This document shows positions 41,624 to 49,653 of a stretch of 64,000 nt of DNA, one piece after another. The DNA comes from Palsa-504 sp963834685 (lineage in GTDB: Bacteria > Actinomycetota > Actinomycetes > Streptosporangiales > Streptosporangiaceae). Position 1 is the stretch's first letter; every line of letters begins with the position of its first letter. The stretch is from assembly GCA_963834685.1 (NCBI GenBank), contig CAWICW010000014.1:310001-374000 (forward strand), given 5' to 3'. A model generated the notes under the pieces. The model saw only the letters and a list, made by a program, of their open reading frames with translations. It searched no databases and had not been told where the DNA came from. The translations under genes were made by a program, and so were the position numbers.

Positions 41624-41694
41624 GCGATGCCTTCCCTCGTCGCTCCTTCGTCGCTCCTCAGTCCAGGCACCGCCGCGCCCCTTTGGCTCGCTCC
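41565..41694 (-). repeat. Dispersed hairpin element, copy C
   Basis: On the minus strand it begins at the base after the DUF2786 stop (41695-41697): GGAGCGAGCCAAAGGGGCG. Inner stem GGCGGTGCCT/AGGCATCGCC (41623-41632 with 41665-41674), loop GGACTGAGGAGCGACGAAGG... of the same 32-base length as copy B. Outer GGGGC/GCCCC. About 35 extra bases separate the hairpin from the distal GGAGGCGAGCG unit. It also contains the rsmB stop on the plus strand. Confidence 0.75.
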
Positions 41695-42423
41695 TCAGGC
41701 GCGGCTGAGCGCCCGGGTCGGGCCCAGCCGCGCGTTGCCGATATCGGCGCGCTGGCCCTGCGCGTACCCGGCGCTGTAACCGCGGCCGCTGTAGGTGATG
41801 CGGGTCTTCCGGGTCACCGGGTACGCCTCTTCCAGCTGGCGCCGGATGACCACGGCCCGGTCGGCCAGCACCAGCGCCGTGCTCGGCCCGGACTGCGCCT
41901 CGCCCTCGGCGTTCGCGGCGGCACGATCCTCCGCGGAGCGCACCCGGGTGATGACGGCGGTGACGAAGCCGAGCAGCCAGCTCCGCCGCCACGCCCGCGT
42001 GCTGCGCACTCCGTCGGGCACGATGGCGGCGGTCAGCCCACGCGCCATCTGGAGCAGCAGCGAGGTGTACAGGATGTCCGCCCGCTCGAGATCGGAGGCG
42101 TAGCCGAACACGTGGATGCGCGACCCCGGCCCGCTGGTGTGCAGCAGGACGCACTGGCACCGCATGGCGCCGGCCAGCCCGGCCAGCAGGTGCGCCCGGA
42201 CCTGAGCCCAGGGGTTGTCGATGTCGATGACGCGGCTGCCCGGCCGGTCGGTCTCCGGGCGGGACGCGGCCAGCCGGGCCCGGTCGATGCCGTAGCGGGC
42301 CATCAGCTCGGCGGCCTTCGCGGTCAGCGCCTCGGCCTCGGGCGGGGTTACCCCCTCGGCCTCGGCCTTGGCCAGCAGCTTGCGCACCCGGTCGAGCAGT
42401 GCGCTGGGCGGTTCTGACGGCAT
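41695..42423 (-). CDS. DUF2786 domain-containing protein
   Basis: 242 residues from ATG 42423 (GGAGGG upstream). DUF2786 occupies the first ~45 residues: 'LLDRVRKLLAKAEAEGVTPPEAEALTAKAAELMARYGID'. The rest ('WAQVRAHLLAGLAGAMRCQC', 'HVFGYASDLERADILYTSLL', 'GRGYSAGYAQGQRADIG') matches actinobacterial members with a putative metal-binding H-x-Y/G-type tail. Function unknown; phage and actinobacterial DUF2786 proteins are common. An in-frame ORF extends upstream through the palindromic element but is not coding. Convergent with rsmB; divergent from rpe. Confidence 0.82.
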   Translation of the reverse strand: MPSEPPSALLDRVRKLLAKAEAEGVTPPEAEALTAKAAELMARYGIDRARLAASRPETDRPGSRVIDIDNPWAQVRAHLLAGLAGAMRCQCVLLHTSGPGSRIHVFGYASDLERADILYTSLLLQMARGLTAAIVPDGVRSTRAWRRSWLLGFVTAVITRVRSAEDRAAANAEGEAQSGPSTALVLADRAVVIRRQLEEAYPVTRKTRITYSGRGYSAGYAQGQRADIGNARLGPTRALSRA

Positions 42424-42454
42424 GAGCACCCTCCAGGTCGTACTGTGCTTTACG

Positions 42455-42571
42455 CAGAAGTTCGCATTATGCAAAGAACCTCGCTGTGGTTGCTGGCCTC
42501 TCACCTGCACCGATCGCTCGCGCAGGCCCCCAAGGCCTGCACTCGCGAGCCGGTTTTGCATAACGCTCACT
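42455..42571. repeat. Palindromic intergenic element, copy 2
   Basis: Outer arms GCATTATGCAAA (42464-42475) and TTTGCATAACGC (42555-42566), one mismatch. Inner hairpin GCAGGCC (42522-42528)/GGCCTGC (42534-42540) plus flanking GCTCGCG/CGCGAGC. It shares AGAAGTTCGCATTAT, GATCGCTCGC-like and AGCCGGTT words with copy 1 at 13841-13936 while the arms differ in a complementary way. Lies between divergent DUF2786 and rpe. Confidence 0.8.
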
Positions 42572-42727
42572 AGGTCGAACTCAGTATCGAACTGTACCCG
42601 TGCGATACGACATTTTCTGCTCCTCGCCCTCTGGCGTGTCGCCCCGCCACGGGTGATCGAGGTCAATGGCGGCTCATCCCCTAGGCGGGGGAGTGCAGGC
42701 GCACCCAGGCAATCTACACTCTGGGCT

Positions 42728-43426
42728 GTGAGCGTTCAGATCGCACCGAGCATCCTGTCCGCGGACTTCGCCCGGCTCGCCGACGAGGCCGCCGCGGTGG
42801 CCGGCGTTGCCGACTGGCTGCACGTGGATGTCATGGACAACCACTTCGTGCCGAACCTCACCCTGGGCCTGCCCGTCGTGCAGTCGCTGCTCAAGTACGC
42901 CACGCTGCCCATCGACTGTCATCTGATGATCGATGACCCGGACCGGTGGGCGCCGGAGTACGCCGAAGCCGGCGCGCGCAACGTCACCATCCACGCCGAG
43001 GCGGCCCACGCCCCGGTCCGCACGCTGGGCGCCATCCGCGCCGCGGGAGCCCGCGCCGGGCTGGCCGTCAACCCGGGCACGGCGGTAGAGCCGTATGAGG
43101 ACCTGCTGTCCGAGATCGACATGCTGCTGCTGATGACGGTGGAGCCGGGCTTCGGCGGCCAGCACTTCCTGGACATGGTGCTGCCGAAGCTGCGCCGGGC
43201 CCGCTCCCTGGTAGCCCAGCGCGGCGCCGAGATCTGGCTCCAGGTCGACGGGGGGGTCCACGAGGAGACCATCGAGCGCTGCGCGGAGGCGGGTGCGGAC
43301 GTGTTCGTGGCCGGCTCCGCGGTCTACGGCTCGGATGACCCCGCCCGCGCCGTGCAGGCCCTGCGGGCCCAGGCCGAGCGCGCCACCGCGCACGCCGCCT
43401 GGGCCGCGCCGGGCCGCTCCGGCTGA
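42728..43426 (+). CDS. rpe: Ribulose-phosphate 3-epimerase
   Basis: Interconverts ribulose 5-phosphate and xylulose 5-phosphate. 232 residues from GTG 42728. 'IAPSILSADFARLADE', metal/catalytic 'HVDVMDNHFVPNLT' near 35-48, 'DCHLMIDDP' near 67-75, 'MTVEPGFGGQ' near 136-145, 'VDGGVHEETI' and phosphate loop 'VAGSAVYG'. A TACACT -10 box 8 bases before the GTG suggests a leaderless message. Often followed by ribD in actinomycetes; here an MFS gene converges 12 bases away. Confidence 0.95.
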   Translation: MSVQIAPSILSADFARLADEAAAVAGVADWLHVDVMDNHFVPNLTLGLPVVQSLLKYATLPIDCHLMIDDPDRWAPEYAEAGARNVTIHAEAAHAPVRTLGAIRAAGARAGLAVNPGTAVEPYEDLLSEIDMLLLMTVEPGFGGQHFLDMVLPKLRRARSLVAQRGAEIWLQVDGGVHEETIERCAEAGADVFVAGSAVYGSDDPARAVQALRAQAERATAHAAWAAPGRSG

Positions 43427-43438
43427 GGTCCTTTTCTT

Positions 43439-45004
43439 TCAGGCCGAACGGACCTGCCCGACACTGTCCGCGCCCGCCCCCGCGTCCCCGGCCGGCGCGG
43501 CCTGCGGCTCGGCGCGGCTCACGAAGTCCTTGCCGCGGATGAGCACCAGCGCGCACAGCGCGCCGACCAGCGCCACGCCGGCGGTCACGTAGAGCAGGTC
43601 GTTCAGGCCGGCCGCGAACGCGGCCTTGATCGCCGCCGCGACCTCGCCTCGGCGGGCGGGCGGCAAGCTGGCCAGCAGCTGGCCGACCTGGCCCTGCCGG
43701 ACCATGGTCACGATGCGCGGCGCCGATGAGGCCACCGCCGCAGCGCTGGTCAGGTTGTGCTGCAACGCGGCGTTGAAGACCACGCCGAGGCCGGCGATGC
43801 CCGCCGCGATGCCGACCTGGCGGAACGTCGCGTTGACGCCCGAGGCCATCCCGGCCTTCTGCGGCGGGACCACCCCGATCGCGGTCGACGCCAGCGGCGG
43901 GTTGACCAGCCCGGCGCCGAGACCCGACACGATGAACCCGGGGATCAGGTCGGTCCAGCCGCTGCCCCCGGTCAGCCCGGCCATGATGATCAGGCCGACG
44001 CCGACCAGCACCAGGCCCGGGCCGATGAGCCAGCGGGCGGGCACGTGCTCGCTGGACCGCCCGGCGATGGTAGCGGTGACGAACTGGGCGCCGCTGATGA
44101 TGGCCAGCCGCAGTCCCGCGTCCTGCGCCGAGTAACCCAGGATGTCCTGCAGGTAGAGGACCAGCCAGAGCAGCACCGCGTACAGCGAGCCGTTCATCGC
44201 GAACGCGGCGATGGAGGCGCCGGCGAAGGTCGGCACCCGCAGCAGGGACAGGTCGAACATCGGATACGCGACACGCCGCTCGGCCACGATGAACGCGGCC
44301 AGCGCGCCGGCGCCGACCGCCAGGCACAAGATGACCCCGGTGTCCGAAAAGCTGTTCTCGCCCGCCCGGATCAGCCCGTAGACCAGGCTGACCAGGCCGG
44401 TGGTGAGCAGCACGAACCCGATCCAGTCCGGCGGCGTCGGGCGCGGTGACTTGGACTCCTCCACTCGCCAAGCCGTCAGGGCCACGGCCAGGACGCCGAT
44501 GGGCACGTTGACCAGGAAGATGCCGCGCCAGCTCCAGTTCGTGGTGATCACGCCGCCCAGCACTGGACCGAGCGCCGTGGACACGCCGGTGATGGCCCCC
44601 CACACCCCGAACGCCACGCCGCGGTCCTTCCCGCGGAAGCTGTTCCCGAGCAGGGCCAGCGACGTGGCGAACATGATCGCGCCGCCGACGCCCTGGCCGC
44701 TCCGCGACAGAATCAGCATCAGCGGGTCCCGGGCCAGGCCGCACAGCAGCGACCCGAGCGTGAAGATGATCAGCCCGATGGTGAACAGCCGCTTCCGGCC
44801 GTACCGGTCAGCCAGCACGCCCGAGGTCAGCAGCAGCGAGGCCAGGGTCAGGGCGTAGGCGTCCAGGACCCACTGCACGTCGCTGAAGCTCGCGTCCAGT
44901 CCGCTCTGGATCGCCGGCTGAGCCACGATAACGATCGTGACGTCCAGCAGCAGCATGAACGTCCCCGTGCACACCGCGAGCAGGGTCCACCACTTCTTAT
45001 CCAT
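43439..45004 (-). CDS. MFS drug exporter, DHA2 (EmrB/QacA) family
   Basis: 521 residues, about 14 transmembrane helices. Starts 'MDKKWWTLLAVCTGTFMLLLD' region, then motif 'DRYGRKRLFTIGL' (loop 2-3) near 67-79 and motif C-like 'GPVLGGVITTNWSWRGIFLVN' near 150-170, both diagnostic of DHA2 exporters. ATG 45004. The Lrp-type regulator is divergent 122 bases away and is the probable regulator (inference). Drug:H+ antiport; substrate unknown. Confidence 0.9.
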   Translation of the reverse strand: MDKKWWTLLAVCTGTFMLLLDVTIVIVAQPAIQSGLDASFSDVQWVLDAYALTLASLLLTSGVLADRYGRKRLFTIGLIIFTLGSLLCGLARDPLMLILSRSGQGVGGAIMFATSLALLGNSFRGKDRGVAFGVWGAITGVSTALGPVLGGVITTNWSWRGIFLVNVPIGVLAVALTAWRVEESKSPRPTPPDWIGFVLLTTGLVSLVYGLIRAGENSFSDTGVILCLAVGAGALAAFIVAERRVAYPMFDLSLLRVPTFAGASIAAFAMNGSLYAVLLWLVLYLQDILGYSAQDAGLRLAIISGAQFVTATIAGRSSEHVPARWLIGPGLVLVGVGLIIMAGLTGGSGWTDLIPGFIVSGLGAGLVNPPLASTAIGVVPPQKAGMASGVNATFRQVGIAAGIAGLGVVFNAALQHNLTSAAAVASSAPRIVTMVRQGQVGQLLASLPPARRGEVAAAIKAAFAAGLNDLLYVTAGVALVGALCALVLIRGKDFVSRAEPQAAPAGDAGAGADSVGQVRSA

Positions 45005-45126
45005 CGATTTCCTCCATCAGCAGGCGCCTTCCCGGACGCCGTACCTTCATGCTGCGGTAGCCGGCCGAAGTAATCCATGATCAAGCCAGATTGAGCCGGA
45101 TCTCGACAGCGGCTACGCTGATCTCC

Positions 45127-46092
45127 GTGGAAGTGATGATGCTGGATGCCGTCGATCGCCAGATTCTCCACATCCTGGCGGTCGAGCCCCGGGCGTCCTT
45201 CCGCACCCTCGCCGAGGTGACCGGTATCTCCGACCAGACCGCCGCCCGCCGGTACCGCAGGTTGAGCGAATCAGCCGGGCTGCGCGTGCTCGGCGTGGTC
45301 GACGGGTCCCAGCTGGGCTGGACCGGCTGGTTCCTCCGGCTGCAGACCACCCCGGGCAGTGCCGACTCTATCGCGGAGGCCCTAGCCCGCCGCCCGGACA
45401 CCAGCTGGGTGCGTCTTGCCTCCGGCGGTACCGAAATCGCGTGCACGCTCGAGGCGCGGACCACCGAGCAACGCGACGCCCTGTTCCTGCGCGGCCTGCC
45501 CGGCAGCCGCCGCGTCGTGCAGATCTCCGCGCACTCGATCCTGCACGAGTTCACCCCCGGGCCGTGGCAGGAAATCACCCGCGCCCTGTCCGCGGCCCAG
45601 CTGGATAGGCTCGGCGCGTCAGCCGCCCCGTGCCAGGCTGCCGCCGCGGGAGTACTGCTTCCCGGGGACGAGCCGCTGCTCGCCGAACTCGCACGCGACG
45701 GGCGGGCCAGCCACGCCGCGCTGGCCGCCGCCATCCACTGGCACGAATCGACCGTGCGCCGCCGGATGGACGAGCTCCGCCGGGCCGGCCTGCTGTCCTT
45801 CGAGGTCGACATCGACAACCGGGTCTTCGGCATGGACCTTCAGGCCATGCTCTGGCTCACGGTCGAGCCGGCCCGGCTGGAACAGACGGGACGTGCCCTG
45901 GCCGCGCATCGCGAGATCCCGTTCGCCGCCGCCACGACCGGACCGACCAACCTGATGGCCAGTGCCGTCTTCCGCGATACGCAGCATCTCTACGAATACC
46001 TCACCGGCGAGCTAGCCGGGTTGCCCGGAGTGAGCTCGGTGCAGACCGCGCCGATCATCCGGACCCTCAAGCGGACCGGCTCAGTTCACTAG
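45127..46092 (+). CDS. Lrp/AsnC family regulator with two DNA-binding modules
   Basis: About 321 residues from GTG 45127; ATG 45136 and 45139 are alternatives. Length is double a standard Lrp protein: an N-terminal AsnC-type HTH ('DAVDRQILHILAVEPRASFR', 'GISDQTAARRYRRL') with ligand domain, then a second HTH near 190-240 ('DEPLLAELARDGRASHAALA', 'HESTVRRRMDELRRAGLL') with another RAM-like domain. This tandem form is common in actinomycetes. TACGCT lies 8 bases before the GTG, suggesting a leaderless message. Divergent from the MFS exporter. Its 3' end overlaps the sigma-factor locus by 12 bases, tail to tail. Confidence 0.87.
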   Translation: MEVMMLDAVDRQILHILAVEPRASFRTLAEVTGISDQTAARRYRRLSESAGLRVLGVVDGSQLGWTGWFLRLQTTPGSADSIAEALARRPDTSWVRLASGGTEIACTLEARTTEQRDALFLRGLPGSRRVVQISAHSILHEFTPGPWQEITRALSAAQLDRLGASAAPCQAAAAGVLLPGDEPLLAELARDGRASHAALAAAIHWHESTVRRRMDELRRAGLLSFEVDIDNRVFGMDLQAMLWLTVEPARLEQTGRALAAHREIPFAAATTGPTNLMASAVFRDTQHLYEYLTGELAGLPGVSSVQTAPIIRTLKRTGSVH

Positions 46093-46596
46093 CCGGCCCA
46101 TGACCGCGGCGGGCCTCGCGTCGTCCGGCGGCGGGCTGGACGGCGGCGGGCTGGGACTGTTGCCCACGCTGATGTCCAGGACGACCGTGACCGTGATATC
46201 GCCCGGGTTCACGGTGAGCGTGCAGTCCGCGCACGCGCCCACCCCGCCGCCGCCGGCCAGGGCGGCCGCGCGCAGGCCGCCCGTCAGGCTGCTGGCGCTC
46301 ACCGACACCGTGGCGCTCTGCCCGGAGGCCAGCGTGCCTGCCGTCGGCGACACCGTGACCTGGCCGACCAGGCTCGAGGACTCGGCAACGGACCAGTTGA
46401 CCGACCCGAACGAAGCCTTCAGGGTCAGCGAGCCGCCGTTCAGCCCGACCACGATCGTGGCGGGCGTCACGGTCAGGATGCCCCGGCTCGGCGACGAACT
46501 GGCGGTCGCCGTGGCGCTGCTGGTGGCCGGCGCGGGCGAACTCGGCTTCGCGCTCGAGCTGGACGCCGGCGCCGAGGCCGGGCCGGCGGGTGCCCG
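46081..46596 (-). pseudogene. Out-of-frame extracellular Ig/BACON-like C-terminal part of the sigma factor
   Basis: In the -1 frame relative to the sigma gene, a Ser/Ala/Pro/Thr linker ('ASSSSAKPSSPAPATSS') runs into a beta-rich domain of ~110 residues: 'ILTVTPATIVVGLNGG', 'LTLKASFGSVNWSVAES', 'VTVSPTAGTLASGQSATVSVSAS', 'CTLTVNPGDITVTVVLDI'. This resembles the BACON/Ig-like sensor domains appended to membrane sigma factors. An in-frame TAG at 46597-46599 closes this frame upstream, so the joining shift must lie between about 46570 and 46596. Either a sequencing indel in a GC run or a real frameshift. Confidence 0.7.
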
Positions 46597-47828
46597 CTAT
46601 GACCCGGCGAGCCGGGGCTGGTGGCTGACCCCCCGCTCGGCGGCGCGCTGCCGTCCCCGGCGCTGCCGCCCCCGCCGGGCGGCGGCGCACCGCCGGCCCC
46701 CGGCGTCGGGGACACGTTCGCCGCACCGTTCGCGGACACGGTGGGCTGCGGCCGGTTGCTGGACCCCCCGCTGCCGGGCCCGCCGGCCGCCGCGATGCTC
46801 GTTCCCGGACCCGATCCCGGGCCGAGGGCCGCCGCGCCCCCGCCCGGATGGCCCGGCCCAGGGGCCGCCAGCGCCACGGCCAGCAGCGCGACCGCCGCAA
46901 CCACCGCCGCCGCGGCAGCCGCGGCGGCGGCCTGCCCGGACCGGCTCCGCCACCACGACGACTTCGGGGGGTCCAGCGGCTTGGGGAACCCCTGGTGCCC
47001 GAACGGCGCGGTGCGCTGCGCCACGCTGGCCCGGTGGGCAGCCGCGTCGGGGGTGTTGCTGCTGGCCAGCCTGAGGACCTGTTCCCGCAGCCCGGGCGGC
47101 ACGGCGGCCGGCAGCGCGGCCAGCGGGGCCAGCCCGAGCAGCAGCGCCGGGGCCAGCTCGCGCTTCTTCCGCTCGGTGCACGCCGGGCAGTTCTCGATGT
47201 GACGGTTGATCCGCTTGCGCATCAGGACGTCTAGCTGGCCGTCCCAGTCCGCGAGCATCGTGTTCAGGGCCGTGCAGTCTTGCCGCCCGGACCGGGCCAC
47301 GAGCAGCGCGCCGAGGGAGATCTCCAGCTGATCGCGGGCCCGGGACAGCAGCGCGTGGGCGTGGTTGCGGGATACGCCGAGCACGGCCGCGATTTCGGCG
47401 ACGTCGAGCCCCTGCCGCAGTTGCAGCTCGACCAGGTCGCGCTCGCCGGAGTTCAGGCCGCGCACCGCCGAGCGGAGCAGCGTCCGCAGCTCGTCCCGCT
47501 CGGCCTCGCCGCTGACGTCGGCCGAGGTGTCGGTCACGTCGGGCATCTCATCCAGTGGCGTCGTGACCTGACGGGCGCGCAGGCGCCGGTGGCATTCGTT
47601 GCGGGCCACGGCGTATAGCCACGGCCGGAGCCGGTTCCGATCACGCAGTCCCGCCAACCTGGACGCCGCTATGACGAAGGTGTCCTGCACGGCGTCGGCT
47701 GCATCAGCCGGCTCGCGCAGCAGGGAGCGGCAGTAGGTGTACAGCGGTGACGCATACCTGTCGTAAGCCTCGGCCAACCCCTCAGGGTCACCCGCCACGA
47801 TGGCCGCGACCACCTCGCTGTCGCGCAT
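46473..47828 (-). CDS. ECF-type sigma factor fused to zinc-finger and transmembrane region
   Basis: 451 codons from ATG 47828. Sigma-2: 'YDRYASPLYTYCRSLLREPADAADAVQDTF', 'RLRPWLYAVARNECHRRLRAR' (split here), about 20-95. Sigma-4: 'LVELQLRQGLDVAEIAAVLGVSRNHAHALLSRARDQ' near 130-165. Then a zinc-finger anti-sigma-like 'RHIENCPACTERKKR' near 210-224, an Ala-rich transmembrane helix near 285-310, and a Gly/Ser/Pro linker. The last ~40 codons in this frame are Arg-rich and look out of frame; the alternative frame continues into an Ig-like domain (46081-46596). So the native product would be a membrane-tethered sigma factor sensing from outside. No separate anti-sigma gene is seen. Confidence 0.85.
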   Translation of the reverse strand: MRDSEVVAAIVAGDPEGLAEAYDRYASPLYTYCRSLLREPADAADAVQDTFVIAASRLAGLRDRNRLRPWLYAVARNECHRRLRARQVTTPLDEMPDVTDTSADVSGEAERDELRTLLRSAVRGLNSGERDLVELQLRQGLDVAEIAAVLGVSRNHAHALLSRARDQLEISLGALLVARSGRQDCTALNTMLADWDGQLDVLMRKRINRHIENCPACTERKKRELAPALLLGLAPLAALPAAVPPGLREQVLRLASSNTPDAAAHRASVAQRTAPFGHQGFPKPLDPPKSSWWRSRSGQAAAAAAAAAVVAAVALLAVALAAPGPGHPGGGAAALGPGSGPGTSIAAAGGPGSGGSSNRPQPTVSANGAANVSPTPGAGGAPPPGGGGSAGDGSAPPSGGSATSPGSPGHSGHPPARPRRRRPARARSRVRPRRPPAAPRRPPVRRRAGAS

Positions 47829-48038
47829 AGTGCTATGGAACACCGCGACTGTGCGTATTAGCCACATCCGGTGGCCTTTGTTTCAGGGTGTCATCGCCGT
47901 GACTGGCCGGGCGCCGGAAACCCGCCCCCCCTCAGTAGCGAGTTCCCGGCATCCGGCCAGCCCCCACTTGCTCCCCGTAGCTATGAGTCGCGGGACGGCA
48001 ATCCGCCAACGTCTTTCCTGAGAAAAGTTTTTTGCGCG

Positions 48039-48728
48039 TCACGCCGACCAGCGGTCGACGTGACCGAGCAGGTCGGCCAGTCGCGGGATCACCGCGTCAG
48101 GCTCGACGCCGGGGAACGCGGGCACGTCGGAGTTCGGCACCAGGACGGCGCGCATGCCCGTGCTCTTGGCCCCGTGCACGTCGTCGTACGGCCGGTCCCC
48201 GACGAATACGCACTCGGCCGGATCGGTCACGCCGACGGCTCGCATCGCGGCCCGGAACGCCTCCGGATGCGGCTTCACCCACGGGATCTCGCTGCTGTAG
48301 ACCGCCCCGTCGATCAGGTCGAAGACCTCATCCCTGATGAAGATCCGCTCGTGGGCGGCGCGCGGCCACATGGTGTTGGACAGCACGCCGATCCTGATGC
48401 CGCGCCGCCGCAGTTCGCGCAGCAGCGCCGGCGCGTCCGGGTCGGTCAGCGTGTGCGGATCCCACGCCTCGTAGTAGCTGGCCAGCAAGGCCGCCGAGGC
48501 GGTAACCCCGGCCCGCGCGAAGACGGTGTCCAGGGTCGAGCTCTGCTGCGCGCTCTCGGCCAGCCGCCACAACTCCATCTCGGCGGCCCGGGCCGCCGCG
48601 GCCGCGCCGGCCGCCTCGGCGTCCGGGTAGTGCCGCGCGCACACCGCCAGCCACAGTTTCTCCTGGTCGACCGAGTGCCACGGCGTCAACGTCCCGCCCC
48701 AGTCGAAGATGACCGCCCTGACCGCCAC
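48039..48728 (-). CDS. HAD family hydrolase
   Basis: 229 residues. Motif I 'VIFDWGGTLTPW' near 6-17 (nucleophile Asp; Trp-Gly-Gly in place of DxDGT is common in this subgroup), motif II 'LSNTMW' near 107, Lys in 'WVKPHPEAF' near 150, motif III 'VFVGDRPYDDVHGAKSTGM' near 175-193. Predicted phosphatase for a small phosphorylated metabolite. Monocistronic; 210 bases downstream of the sigma-factor start in opposite sense. Confidence 0.85.
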   Translation of the reverse strand: MAVRAVIFDWGGTLTPWHSVDQEKLWLAVCARHYPDAEAAGAAAAARAAEMELWRLAESAQQSSTLDTVFARAGVTASAALLASYYEAWDPHTLTDPDAPALLRELRRRGIRIGVLSNTMWPRAAHERIFIRDEVFDLIDGAVYSSEIPWVKPHPEAFRAAMRAVGVTDPAECVFVGDRPYDDVHGAKSTGMRAVLVPNSDVPAFPGVEPDAVIPRLADLLGHVDRWSA

Positions 48729-48809
48729 CCATCGATGCTATGTCTTGCCAGCGGCAAAGCCAGGCGCCCCGGTGTGGGACCGGTCTTCTTGACAAAAACG
48801 ATCACTTAA

Positions 48810-49373
48810 ATGGACTATAGACAGGTGCCCCATGGTTACACGGCGATCGGAACGCAACTGCTCAGCCGCACGGCCACCCGGGAGCCCGGCCATCCGTGGG
48901 ACGAGCACGTTCCGCCGCCCGGCCGGGACGCGACGCTGCTCGCGGTGGTGCCGATCCCGGGTACCCAGACCTCGCTGGCCATCGTCGGCTACGCGATCAG
49001 CACGGCCGGCGAGCCCGAGCCAGGGCCCGCGGCCAGCGAACCGGACCTGGTCGCGGAGCCGGCTTCCGGCCTGCTCGTCGACCACGTGCGGCGTCGGATC
49101 TGGATCAACGGCGCCGAGATCACGCTGACCTTCCAGGAGTTCGAGCTGCTCGCCTTCCTCAGCGCGCACCCGGCCACGGTGTTCAGCCGCGCGGATCTCG
49201 TCGACCGCGTCTGGCGGTCCGAGTCGGCGCCGGACCGCCGGAACGTCCGGACGGACAGCCGCACCGTGGACGTGCACGTCAGCCGGCTGCGGCGCAAGCT
49301 CGGCCCGGTGTACGGTCAGTGCCTGGTCACCGAGCATCGCGCGGGCTACCAGTTCCGGCCGCTGGCCCCGTGA
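48810..49373 (+). CDS. OmpR/PhoB-type winged-helix protein without receiver domain
   Basis: 187 residues. The C-terminal ~95 residues are a transcriptional regulatory C-terminal winged helix: 'RRRIWINGAEITLTFQEFELLAFL', 'RADLVDRVWR', 'DSRTVDVHVSRLRRKLG', 'RAGYQFRPL'. The N-terminal ~85 residues are not a response-regulator receiver and have no Asp-box. Such orphan DNA-binding proteins occur in actinomycetes. ATG 48810 in an AT-enriched stretch. It lies just upstream of the FMN riboswitch and rib operon, but independent control of the rib genes by the riboswitch makes a functional link uncertain. Confidence 0.82.
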   Translation: MDYRQVPHGYTAIGTQLLSRTATREPGHPWDEHVPPPGRDATLLAVVPIPGTQTSLAIVGYAISTAGEPEPGPAASEPDLVAEPASGLLVDHVRRRIWINGAEITLTFQEFELLAFLSAHPATVFSRADLVDRVWRSESAPDRRNVRTDSRTVDVHVSRLRRKLGPVYGQCLVTEHRAGYQFRPLAP

Positions 49374-49429
49374 CGCAACTCACTGACGATACGGAATACC
49401 TCGTGTGGCACACTGGCTATACGAGCAAA

Positions 49430-49556
49430 GCGTGCTCCGGGGTCGGTGAAACTCCGAACCGGCGGTGAAAGTCCGCGACCCGTCCGCTGCCAGCGGTCGG
49501 TTGACCCGGTGAAATTCCGGGACCGACGGTCAAAGTCCGGATGGGAGGCAGCACGC
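49430..49556 (+). promoter_or_regulatory. FMN riboswitch (RFN element)
   Basis: Closing stem GCGTGCT (49430-49436)/AGCACGC (49550-49556). Conserved words in order: CCGGGGTCGGTGAAACTCCG, ACCGGCGGTGAAAGTCCGCGACC, CCGGTGAAATTCCGGGACCGACGGTCAAAGTCCGGATGGGAG: all six helices of the RFN fold can be drawn. It precedes ribE by 98 bases. FMN binding is expected to shut off the rib operon, by terminator or ribosome-site masking; a clear terminator is not visible. Confidence 0.95.
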
Positions 49557-49653
49557 AGGCGGTCGGCGCAGCCGGCCGCGCCGAGCGCGGACGCACGTAC
49601 CCGCGCCACCCCCGGAGCCGATGACACGTCGGGCTTCGAGGAGGCAAGCGCGG

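Noticed and set aside
42424..42666. N-terminal extension of the DUF2786 gene
   Set aside because: It is translated from the palindromic element; the family start is at 42423 with GGAGGG upstream.
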